Below, piece after piece: positions 26,951 through 34,406 of a stretch of DNA of 64,000 nucleotides. Position numbers and translations under genes: made by a program. The number at the start of each line of letters is the position of its first letter. Position 1 is the first letter of the stretch. The DNA is taken from contig DITV01000002.1 of NCBI GenBank assembly GCA_002422915.1, positions 124,001 through 188,000 of the forward strand. Direction: 5' to 3'. Source of the stretch: Candidatus Saccharibacteria bacterium UBA6175 (lineage in GTDB: Bacteria; Patescibacteriota; Saccharimonadia; Saccharimonadales; Saccharimonadaceae). The notes below the pieces were generated by a model. The model had not been told where the DNA came from. It did not search any database and worked only from the letters and a program-made list of their open reading frames with translations.

Positions 26951-28068
26951 ACTTTCTTCTTGATTGCCCGCGCTAGTTGACGACGATAGGCACGCCGAAC
27001 GGCGCGAACGAACGCATGATCGGCAAGTTTTGTCTCAAGCGCTTTAATCAGCGTCTCGCTCCGCGCGAAAGCAGCGTGGGCTTTCCAGGCGGTCAGTGAT
27101 TCTTGGACTTTAGCGGGCGGGATACGTTCCTCGACCATATGGCGAAGCTGGCGGTAGTAACGGCGCTTGAAACGCCTGACGGTACTACCTCGTAGCTTCA
27201 TATAGTGCGGATAGATAGTGTAGCCGACGAACGATACCCCATGCTTTACTGGATAGACCCGTACTTTATGGGGGTGAACGGTAAGATACAATTTTTCGTA
27301 AAGAAACTCGGTCATCTGTTTTTGCCAGATGCGCAGCTGTGCTTTATCTTCGTGGAACAAGAGAATATCGTCCATATAGCGAACATAGTACTTTGCCTTC
27401 AACGTTTGTTTAGCGTACATATCCACTTCGTGTAGATAAATGTTGGCAAATAGCTGGCTGGTGAGGTTGCCGATCGGGATGCCGCGTCGTCCTTTCGTAT
27501 GGTAGTAAGAATCAGGCGCAAACAAGTGGTCGTGTTCGGTACTGCTATCGGTTGAATCGACAATAGTTTGCAGCAGAGCAAGTAGCCGTTTGTCTGTTAC
27601 TCTTTGAGCGATTAGTTCCATTAACTTATCGTGATTAATCGACGGATAATACTTGGACACATCAAGCTGACAGACGTAGAGTACCTTATCGGAGCGAAGG
27701 AAGTGTTGGACTAGCTTGGCGGCGTGATGAATACCTTTGCCCGGCCGACAGGCCTGTGATCCGGGAATAAAGAAGCGCTCATAGTAGGGACTCATCATGT
27801 TATGAATCGCGTGCTGAACAATCCGATCACGATAGGCGGGTGCTTCAATGGAGCGTTTCTTTGGCTCCCTGATTTCCTTATGGCGATATGGCAGCGGCCG
27901 ATACGTACCATCCTGAAGTTCCTGCTGGATTTCCAGCAGCCTGCTCATATGGTGATAGTTATAGGTAGCTGCAACTTGGGAATTGCGTTTGCCACGAAAG
28001 GCTCGTCTGTGTGCGTACAGAAGTGACTCGGTTGAGATGATTTTGTCAAAAACGTCTTCCATAGGCAT
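26911..28068 (-). CDS. DGR reverse transcriptase
   Basis: 385 residues starting at MPMEDV. RT motifs: LDVSKYYPSI with Asp136, IPIGNLTSQLFANIYL (197-212) with the DGR-type GxxxSQ, and the catalytic box YMDD at 231-234. C-terminal thumb region is Arg/Lys rich. It copies template RNA into adenine-mutagenised cDNA that replaces the VR. The start 28068 is preferred because the TATACT box at 28079-28084 is 10 nt upstream; the longer frame would run into the template repeat. Encoded on the strand opposite to target, Avd and template, which is uncommon. Confidence 0.95.
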   Translation of the reverse strand: MPMEDVFDKIISTESLLYAHRRAFRGKRNSQVAATYNYHHMSRLLEIQQELQDGTYRPLPYRHKEIREPKKRSIEAPAYRDRIVQHAIHNMMSPYYERFFIPGSQACRPGKGIHHAAKLVQHFLRSDKVLYVCQLDVSKYYPSINHDKLMELIAQRVTDKRLLALLQTIVDSTDSSTEHDHLFAPDSYYHTKGRRGIPIGNLTSQLFANIYLHEVDMYAKQTLKAKYYVRYMDDILLFHEDKAQLRIWQKQMTEFLYEKLYLTVHPHKVRVYPVKHGVSFVGYTIYPHYMKLRGSTVRRFKRRYYRQLRHMVEERIPPAKVQESLTAWKAHAAFARSETLIKALETKLADHAFVRAVRRAYRRQLARAIKKKVQLSLFDGLESPK

Positions 28069-28078
28069 TACTGTATCA

Positions 28079-28086
28079 AGTATACT
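28079..28086. promoter_or_regulatory. Palindromic bidirectional -10 between RT and TR
   Basis: AGTATACT reads the same on both strands, so it supplies TATACT for the RT gene (minus, 10 nt before ATG 28068) and TATACT for the template RNA (plus, about 22 nt before the TR). The two DGR transcripts would compete for or share this site. Confidence 0.55.
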
Positions 28087-28107
28087 GCTTATGGTGGGAT
28101 GATTACA

Positions 28108-28233
28108 GGAGGTCTCCGTGCCTTTCAACGCGGTGGCAACTGGAACAATGGCTCGAACGCCGGGGTGTTTACGCTCAATTTGAACAATTCGCCCAGCAAC
28201 ACGAACAGCAACATCGGTTTCCGAGTTGCCCGG
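28108..28233 (+). repeat. DGR template repeat (TR)
   Basis: 126 bp non-coding copy of the VR located just beyond the RT start and on the plus strand, the same orientation as the target. Conceptual reading has Asn/Gln/Thr at the eight variable positions where the target has Leu, Tyr, Ala, Ser or Asp. The expected template RNA runs from about 28093 to the terminator at 28352, leaving roughly 120 nt of downstream spacer for RT/Avd binding. Confidence 0.96.
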
Positions 28234-28351
28234 GATAGTAATCAGTGGCCCGATATGATGCGAGTGATTGTATCATCAGTGCCGTTAGTATCCGATCATC
28301 TCGTTACCAGTCTGGCGATAGCTTTAGGGCTATTCACGACAAACAAACAAG

Positions 28352-28388
28352 AAACCTCGCGGTTCAGTCTCGCGAGGTTTTGCTTTTT
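28352..28388 (+). terminator. Terminator of the template RNA
   Basis: AAACCTCGCG (28352-28361) pairs with CGCGAGGTTT (28371-28380), 10 bp with a 9-nt loop, followed by TGCTTTTT. It would end the TR transcript about 120 nt after the repeat. Confidence 0.8.
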
Positions 28389-28452
28389 ATTTGACCAACC
28401 TTAGTCAATATGGTACGCTACCTCTGAAGGGTCTTACAGAGTATATTTTGAG

Positions 28453-28491
28453 GACACTTTCGAGGGTACTATCTTGAAAGTGTCTTTTTTA
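28453..28491 (+). terminator. Second intrinsic terminator ahead of HxlR gene
   Basis: GACACTTTC (28453-28461) pairs with GAAAGTGTC (28476-28484), 9 bp and a 14-nt loop, then a seven-T run. Together with the preceding one it isolates the DGR from the regulator at 28571, or may attenuate that gene. The rest of 28234-28570 shows no gene. Confidence 0.75.
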
Positions 28492-28570
28492 TCAGGGAGG
28501 AATCGGTCTTCAACGAGTGGTACGACCCTACGAGAAGCGTTTGAACGATTCGCCGCGGAGAACAAACATC

Positions 28571-28960
28571 ATGAATGATGATCTCAACTCGCTGCACTTC
28601 GTTGCCACTATGCTTTCAAGCAAGTGGACACTCCCTGTTGTCTATGCCTTAAAAGACCGGACTCACCGTTACCACGAAATACACAAACATCTTCCAACCG
28701 CTACAGAAAAAATGCTCACCGCAACACTCCGCAAACTCGAAAAAGACGGACTGGTGAAGCGAAAGATTTACCCCACCGTTCCTCCAAAAGTTGAATACAC
28801 ACTAACGCCTCTTGGCCTCGAGGTGTTGGCGATGACCCAGTCGGTCAGTCAATTTGTTAGAAGCAATCCAGTTATCGCACAAGCAAAAGAGGCCCACACC
28901 GGAGCCTCTTTTTTAAACGCGACACAAAACCTTCCTCGCGCGACTAAGTGTCCTCACTGA
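28571..28960 (+). CDS. HxlR-type winged-helix regulator
   Basis: 129 residues. The N-terminal 90 residues match the HxlR/DUF24 family: LSSKWTLPVVYALKDRTHRYHEIHKHLP...TEKMLTATLRKLEKDGLVKRKIYP..PPKVEYTLTPLGLEV. No sensor Cys in the helix start, so a redox role is unlikely. The start 28571 follows GCGGAGAACAAACATC. An intrinsic terminator (28888-28914) lies inside the last quarter of the frame, so some transcripts may lack the true stop. Two palindromes just upstream of the secretion operon are candidate operators. Confidence 0.75.
   Translation: MNDDLNSLHFVATMLSSKWTLPVVYALKDRTHRYHEIHKHLPTATEKMLTATLRKLEKDGLVKRKIYPTVPPKVEYTLTPLGLEVLAMTQSVSQFVRSNPVIAQAKEAHTGASFLNATQNLPRATKCPH
28888..28914 (+). 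terminator. Intrinsic terminator inside the HxlR frame
   Basis: AGAGGC (28888-28893) pairs with GCCTCT (28904-28909), followed by TTTTTT. It precedes the stop codon by about 45 nt. Either the protein is read from only a fraction of transcripts or the last 16 codons are not natural. Confidence 0.55.
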
Positions 28961-29055
28961 CACCACTCTCTTCTCGTACCCCTGTTTAGCGGTACTTTCC
29001 TTGATGATAGTAACTACCTTTAGTGGATGTAACATACAAAAAAGTCGGTTCTTGT

Positions 29056-29107
29056 AGACTTGCTAAGTCTAGGTAATAGTGGCATCAGGCGTGAGAGGTC
29101 TCTCACG
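29056..29107. promoter_or_regulatory. Two palindromes upstream of the secretion operon
   Basis: AGACTT-GCT-AAGTCT (29056-29070) and CGTGAGAG-GT-CTCTCACG (29090-29107) lie 58-109 nt before the first secretion gene and downstream of the HxlR gene. Dimeric winged-helix repressors bind such sites. The otherwise gene-free stretch 28961-29164 contains nothing else I can support. Confidence 0.5.
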
Positions 29108-29164
29108 ATTAAGGACTCACGGTGGCAATGAGCGTTCACTATTAACTATCTTCAGGGAGGTACA

Positions 29165-29509
29165 ATGAAGAATATCAAACAGCTTTTTGTCATTGCAGCT
29201 TTTGTGGCGGTAGGTTTGCCGCTCATCGTGGCTGACGCGGCATTCGCAGCCGACGTGGCGGGTGTCAAGGAAACACAAGACTTTATCCGCTCGGTGATTA
29301 CCGTCGTTGCTGGCTTTGCTGGCCTCGTCGCGGCTGGATTCTTCGTGATGGGCGGATTTACGTATATTACTAGCTCTGGCAACCCGGAGCGACTCGATCG
29401 GGCAAAGAATACGCTGCTCTGGTCGGGCATCGGCCTGGCGATCGTCATTGCCGCCTTCGTTATCAGCAACATTGTCGTTACCCTAGCAACCAACGCATTC
29501 GGCAGTTAG
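29165..29509 (+). CDS. VirB2/TrbC-like T4SS pilin subunit
   Basis: 114 residues. Signal peptide with probable cleavage at AFA/AD (about residue 29), then two membrane helices joined by a polar loop (YITSSGNPERLDRAKN) as in TrbC/VirB2 and the CPR T4SS pilin family. It would form the secretion pilus or a membrane scaffold. SD GGGAGGT lies just before ATG 29165. First gene of an operon of seven overlapping or closely spaced genes. Confidence 0.8.
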   Translation: MKNIKQLFVIAAFVAVGLPLIVADAAFAADVAGVKETQDFIRSVITVVAGFAGLVAAGFFVMGGFTYITSSGNPERLDRAKNTLLWSGIGLAIVIAAFVISNIVVTLATNAFGS

Positions 29510-29518
29510 GAGAGAGAC

Positions 29519-31027
29519 GTGAGTGAGCTTCTTACCATGAGCCTCACGCTCATGGCGGATTCGTCTGGAGCGGTAACGGCAATACGCGAGTGGGTCACGC
29601 CAATTATGCAGGCATTGACAGGGCTAGCGGCACTCGCGAGCGTTCTGTTTCTGGTCTACGGCGGATTTCTCTACATTACCAGTCGTGGCTCACCCGATAA
29701 ACTAGACGGCGCGAAGCGAGTCCTGAAGAACGCTTTGATCGGCCTCGTGATCGTGCTCGGTGCGGCGACGCTGACAGCCATTCTTTCTGGTGTCGCCTCA
29801 TCAAACCTGTCGCCAAGTACTGCGACACTGCCAAGTTTAGAGGCGATCGAGCCAAAGGAGGCAAGCAGCGGGCTGATCGAAATACTCATCAACGCCATCG
29901 TAGGGCTATTGAGTCTCATCATTCAAACAGTCGCCACACCGTTTCTCGATGCTCTCGACTTCTTTACAAAAGCAACCCCACTGATGAGCGACAACCCGAC
30001 CGTGTTTAACCTTTGGCTGGCGATGGTCGGTATTACGGACGTGCTGTTCGTCGTTGTTATTGCACTGCTCGGCTTCCATGTGATGAGCGCCAGCACGTTC
30101 GGGTTTGATGAGATCGAGTTCAAGCACCTATTGCCACGTATCGGACTAATCTTCCTACTGGTTAATACCTCGATCTTCGTCATTGACGGTATTATCGGCC
30201 TGTCGAATGCCCTCATTACGGCGATGAGCAAGGTTGGCGGCGCATCGTCGGTCTGGGAAACCCTGATACAAGTGGTAAACGACTCTGGTGGTCAAGGCAT
30301 CGCTGCGCTGCTTATCATGTTGGCGTTCCTGATCTTCTCGGTCATTCTGCTGGTGTACTACGTCGGTCGCCTGGTGACGCTGTTCATTGGAGCAGTCTTG
30401 TCGCCACTCGTCGTGTTGATCTGGCTGGTGCCGGGCTTTCGGGACTTTTCTGAAACCGCCATGAAAACTTATATCTCGGTTATTTTCGTGCTGTTTGTCC
30501 ATGTTGTTATCTTGCAACTGGCGGCCTCGCTCTTTGTCGGCATGTCGGCAGCAAGCGGTAACGATGTGCCAAATACGCTCATTGCGATGGTGACAGGACT
30601 CGCGACGATCATTGCGCTTTTAAAAACTCAAGGATTCATGAATCAACTCAGCTACGTCAGTATAGGGCCGCGCTCAATGCGTCAGCTTGGTCGCCAGTTC
30701 ATGAGCGGCGTGAGCTATCTTGGCAGAAAGGGTGGCACTGCTATCAAAACCGTCTCCTCGCGTAGTAGTAGCGGTAAATCAGGTGGCGGCAGTGCGGCGG
30801 TGAAGAAAGCGACTAATTCCGGCGGCGCAACCTACCGACAACCATCCGCCCGCCCAACGCCGTCTGTCACGGTGACGAGAGTACCAGCAGCAGGCGCTAC
30901 TCCGACCAAGCAGGCGGCAAAGAAGAATATGGAACAAGCGCCACTTGCGACCGTCCGTGAGCTACCCGTGAAGCAAAGCCAACGGACAAAAGATCAAACA
31001 ACCACTAAGGAGGATAAAGCAGCATGA
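29519..31027 (+). CDS. VirB6/TrbL-like membrane protein fused to a pilin-like domain
   Basis: 502 residues starting at GTG 29519 (AGGAG upstream). Residues about 18-85 repeat the preceding pilin: two helices around FLYITSRGSPDKLDGAKRVLKN. Six or more membrane helices follow (about 115-380), the VirB6/TrbL-type inner-membrane channel. The C-terminus (about 400-502) is a hydrophilic Ser/Lys/Thr/Pro-rich tail. The pilin-plus-VirB6 fusion may hold the pilus base in the channel. It ends with ATGA overlap to the next gene. Confidence 0.78.
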   Translation: MSELLTMSLTLMADSSGAVTAIREWVTPIMQALTGLAALASVLFLVYGGFLYITSRGSPDKLDGAKRVLKNALIGLVIVLGAATLTAILSGVASSNLSPSTATLPSLEAIEPKEASSGLIEILINAIVGLLSLIIQTVATPFLDALDFFTKATPLMSDNPTVFNLWLAMVGITDVLFVVVIALLGFHVMSASTFGFDEIEFKHLLPRIGLIFLLVNTSIFVIDGIIGLSNALITAMSKVGGASSVWETLIQVVNDSGGQGIAALLIMLAFLIFSVILLVYYVGRLVTLFIGAVLSPLVVLIWLVPGFRDFSETAMKTYISVIFVLFVHVVILQLAASLFVGMSAASGNDVPNTLIAMVTGLATIIALLKTQGFMNQLSYVSIGPRSMRQLGRQFMSGVSYLGRKGGTAIKTVSSRSSSGKSGGGSAAVKKATNSGGATYRQPSARPTPSVTVTRVPAAGATPTKQAAKKNMEQAPLATVRELPVKQSQRTKDQTTTKEDKAA

Positions 31028-31530
31028 AAGCCACTATTGTACCCGCCCAAGTAACGACTGTTGAAGACCGTATCGCTGGTAATCTCGGTCTGTCTCAACT
31101 GATGCTTTTGGCTGTTCCTGTCTTTGGAGGATCACTGCTGTTTGCCATCTTGCCTCCGAGCATGGGGCTGGCGATGTATAAATTGGTCGTCATCACCATT
31201 GTCGCGGTCATTTGCTGCATCCTCTCTATTCGGATTAAAGGCAGGATTATCCTATTATGGCTAGTGATGATTCTGCGTTATAATGTCCGCCCAAGACTCT
31301 ACCTCTTTAATAAAAACACCCCAGAGTACCGCGAGGACTATCCAGCAGTAAAGACAGAGAAAACGACCATCCAAGAGGCTACGCCGTCCTCAATCGTACC
31401 AATGCCGAGACTCGACTTCCATGAAGCCGCCCGAGTACTCGCCAGAATTGAAAATCCTGATGCCCGACTACGATTTGAAACAACCAAGAAAGGAGGCCTC
31501 CATGTCCGTCTTACGGAAATCGAAGAATAA
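31024..31530 (+). CDS. PrgI-family (VirB3-like) T4SS membrane protein
   Basis: 168 residues with two adjacent membrane helices (about 25-70) and a cytosolic C-terminal part, matching the PrgI family of Gram-positive T4SS (VirB3 counterpart) that docks VirB4. The segment RNRV-like (RYNVRPRLYLFN) after the helices is typical. ATG overlaps the preceding stop. Its 3' end overlaps the next gene by 29 nt. Confidence 0.75.
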   Translation: MKATIVPAQVTTVEDRIAGNLGLSQLMLLAVPVFGGSLLFAILPPSMGLAMYKLVVITIVAVICCILSIRIKGRIILLWLVMILRYNVRPRLYLFNKNTPEYREDYPAVKTEKTTIQEATPSSIVPMPRLDFHEAARVLARIENPDARLRFETTKKGGLHVRLTEIEE

Positions 31531-32131
31531 AGCAGATAGTCGCACTCAGATCGCCATAAAAGGCGTTCGCGATAACATCCTACTACTTCCGCACGGCCAA
31601 TACCGCGCCATTATCGAGGTGACGCCGCTCAACTTTGAGCTGCGAAGTGAAGAAGAACAGGATACGATTATTGACACTTACGAGAGTTTTCTCAACTCAG
31701 TGGGGAGTAACTTGCAAATCCTTATTCGTACCCGCGAGATTGATATGGATAAGTACCTTGAAGATTTACGGAGTCGATTAGATAACGAAGCCGAGCCAAT
31801 CTACCGAACACAGCTCAACTACTATAACGAGTTCATCAGCTCGCTCATTCAAACCAACAAAATCCTGACGCGCCACTTCTATATCATCGTGCCATATGTC
31901 AGCGCTACTAAGACTGACTTTGAGCTGGTCAAAGAACAGCTGAATCTCACACTCGATATTGTCAGCAAAGGCATGACACGGCTCGGTATGCACAGCAGAG
32001 TGCTTTCAAGTCTTGAAATACTCGATCTCTTTTACAGTTTCTACAGTCCAACGCAGGCCAAGCTCCAACCATTAACCGAACATGCCTTGCAACTTATTCA
32101 CACGGCTCTTACGAAAGGAGAACGACTATGA
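31502..32131 (+). CDS. VirB4 N-terminal-like domain as separate protein
   Basis: 209 residues, soluble, no Walker motifs. It resembles the N-terminal (TraC/CagE-type) domain of VirB4 ATPases, which packs against PrgI: FELRSEEEQDTIIDTYESFLNSVGSNLQILIRTREID and later FYIIVPY. AAGGAGGC precedes the ATG at 31502. The stop overlaps the start of the ATPase gene, so the two halves of a VirB4 appear to be made as separate, coupled polypeptides. Confidence 0.65.
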   Translation: MSVLRKSKNKADSRTQIAIKGVRDNILLLPHGQYRAIIEVTPLNFELRSEEEQDTIIDTYESFLNSVGSNLQILIRTREIDMDKYLEDLRSRLDNEAEPIYRTQLNYYNEFISSLIQTNKILTRHFYIIVPYVSATKTDFELVKEQLNLTLDIVSKGMTRLGMHSRVLSSLEILDLFYSFYSPTQAKLQPLTEHALQLIHTALTKGERL

Positions 32132-33849
32132 AGAAAACAGTGAAACGTCCCAACCAAAAACAAGTACGCCCGAGAGAGTTAAGCCTCTCCTTCGGTGAGC
32201 AGGATGCGCTCGATATCATGAGCTATGCAGGATTAGAAGAAAATACCGACTATCTCTGTATTGACGGCGTTTATATCCGCACTTTGTTCATCTCTGGCTA
32301 TCCATTCGTGGCGGCAAGCGGCTGGCTCGATAGCCTCATTAACTTTAATCACGACACAGACATCAGCTATCATCTCCACGAAGTAAATGCTCTCGCGGCG
32401 CTCCCGAAACTGGGCCGTAAGATCACCGAGCTGGAATCAACCAAGCGCGCCATGCTGCGAGACGGCAAGATCGTCGGCTCAGAAGTGACCGACCCGCTTG
32501 AATCGGCCATCGAACTGAGGGATAAGATTCAACGCGGGCAAGAGAAGCTATTTCAGATGTCGATTTATGTGACTGTTCGCGGGGATAGTTTGGAGGAACT
32601 GAATAAGACAACGAAGCTACTTGAAGCAACGCTCTCGGCGCGGTTGTTTTACTCAAAGGTTGCTCGCTATCAACAACTTGAAGCGCTGCAATCGGTCTTG
32701 CCGCGTGCCGAAGATCAGCTTATGCAAAAAAGAAACCTTGATAGTAGCTCGGCGGCGCTGACCTTTCCTTTCATGAGTTCAGAACTCGTCCAAGAGAGCG
32801 GTATTCTCTACGGAGTGAACAAATCGAATAACTCTCTCGTCATTCTTGATCGTTTTAGTCTTCATAACGCGAACAGTATTGTCTTCGCGCAGTCTGGATC
32901 GGGTAAAAGCTATACGACAAAAGTCGAAATACTCCGCCAGCTGATGCAAGGCACAAAGGTCATCGTGATTGACCCTGAGCGTGAGTACAAGCTCCTCACC
33001 GAGTCGGTCAAAGGAACGTATATCAAGCTGTCGGCCAGAAGCAAACAAAAGATTAACCCGTTTGATCTTGCGACCACCTTCCATAGCTCAAGCGATCTGT
33101 CCGAACATGCCCAAGACCTGACGGAAGTCATCAGCCTTATGGCCGAAGGACTGAGCGCCCGCGAAAAAGCAGCCGTTGATAAGGCAATCCTGAAAGTCTA
33201 TCGAAAAGCAAAAGAACAGCCACTACTCGAGGAGTTTTACGCTGAACTGCAAAAACTCGGACAGCTCAAACTCTACGAACGACTGGAAAAGTATATCTCG
33301 GGATCACTGGCGACTGTCTTCAATGCCCAGACGAACATCAATCTTGATAATCGTTTGGTGATCTTCGACATCAAAGACTTACCAGAGTCGCTTCGTCAGA
33401 TTATGATGCTGATTATCTCGAACTTCGTTCAAAACCAAGTCAAAGCCCGACCCGAGAAACGACTGCTTATCATTGACGAGGGTTGGATGCTACTCGAACA
33501 CGAGGAATCGGCGCGCTTCGTCGCCGGGCTGGTACGCCGTGCTCGTAAATACTACTTAGGTGTCTCGATTATTTCGCAACAAGCTAACGACTTTCTTAAA
33601 AGTGATTATGGCAGAGCAATCGCTTCGCAGTCTGCGCTTCGTATCCTCATGCGTCAGGACACCACGACAATTAAAAACGTGGTCAGTGAGTTTAATCTTT
33701 CGGAGTACGAGCGGCAATTTCTCCTGACCTGTGAAAGAGGTGATGCACTGCTGATCGCCGACCAGAACCACGTAGCGGTGAAAGTCGTGGCTTCCGACAA
33801 GGAACACCCGCTCATTACGACTAACCCTTTGGAACTATACGCCCCATGA
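32128..33849 (+). CDS. virB4: VirB4-like T4SS ATPase
   Basis: 573 residues. Walker A AQSGSGKSYTTK at about 254-265, Walker B LLIIDEGWMLL near 447-457, and the downstream SIISQQANDFL segment of the HerA/VirB4 family. It energises pilus assembly and substrate movement. The start overlaps the previous stop (ATGA). The N-terminal domain is shorter than in single-chain VirB4, consistent with the separate preceding protein. Confidence 0.9.
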   Translation: MKKTVKRPNQKQVRPRELSLSFGEQDALDIMSYAGLEENTDYLCIDGVYIRTLFISGYPFVAASGWLDSLINFNHDTDISYHLHEVNALAALPKLGRKITELESTKRAMLRDGKIVGSEVTDPLESAIELRDKIQRGQEKLFQMSIYVTVRGDSLEELNKTTKLLEATLSARLFYSKVARYQQLEALQSVLPRAEDQLMQKRNLDSSSAALTFPFMSSELVQESGILYGVNKSNNSLVILDRFSLHNANSIVFAQSGSGKSYTTKVEILRQLMQGTKVIVIDPEREYKLLTESVKGTYIKLSARSKQKINPFDLATTFHSSSDLSEHAQDLTEVISLMAEGLSAREKAAVDKAILKVYRKAKEQPLLEEFYAELQKLGQLKLYERLEKYISGSLATVFNAQTNINLDNRLVIFDIKDLPESLRQIMMLIISNFVQNQVKARPEKRLLIIDEGWMLLEHEESARFVAGLVRRARKYYLGVSIISQQANDFLKSDYGRAIASQSALRILMRQDTTTIKNVVSEFNLSEYERQFLLTCERGDALLIADQNHVAVKVVASDKEHPLITTNPLELYAP

Positions 33850-34406
33850 AGCCCGCCCTTTTCCTTCTCAAGCTAGTACCAAGCGGCGAGCTGACGAAGT
33901 ACGTCATGACGGTACTTGGCACAATAATCGTCGTTCTATCACTACCCGTTTTGGCAGTCTTCTCGATGGGTAGTGAAGCAATCGCATTTTTAAACGGGAC
34001 GCCTAGTGCTGAATCTGCCGAGACACAGGGGTTTTACATGGGTGGGCCGGTGCCGGGCGACACTTATACGTGGGGCAACTGTACCTATTGGGTGTTTGCG
34101 ATGCGGCTCTGGGCGGATAACCCTATCCCGACCTCATGGGGGAATGCCAACACATGGGATGAGAATGCCATCCGCGACGGCTACCTCGTTAATCAGACGC
34201 CTGCTATTGGTGCGATCATGCAGTCTGATGAGGGCGATTGGGGTCACGTTGCCTACGTTACGGACGTAGACGTAGAAACGGGAAAATGGACAATCTCCGA
34301 GATGAACGCGCCGATTCTCAACGTGGTGAGTAAGCGTACCTTTGCTTCGTCTTCCGGTCTTTTCTACGACTTCATTCATAGCCGAAAGGAGGTTTTACCA
34401 CTATGA
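33846..34406 (+). CDS. CHAP-domain peptidoglycan hydrolase of the T4SS
   Basis: 186 residues: one N-terminal membrane helix (about 18-40) then a CHAP amidase/endopeptidase fold with catalytic Cys79 in WGNCTYWV, His134 in GHVAYV and a polar residue near 152 (SEMN). It would open the cell wall for the secretion channel, the role of VirB1 or of CwlT-type proteins in Gram-positive systems. ATGA overlaps on both sides. Confidence 0.85.
   Translation: MKPALFLLKLVPSGELTKYVMTVLGTIIVVLSLPVLAVFSMGSEAIAFLNGTPSAESAETQGFYMGGPVPGDTYTWGNCTYWVFAMRLWADNPIPTSWGNANTWDENAIRDGYLVNQTPAIGAIMQSDEGDWGHVAYVTDVDVETGKWTISEMNAPILNVVSKRTFASSSGLFYDFIHSRKEVLPL

Noticed and set aside
28099..28404. Open frame of about 100 codons over the template repeat
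   Set aside because: It is simply the TR read in the target frame plus chance extension. The TR is a non-coding RNA template; the frame has no ribosome site.
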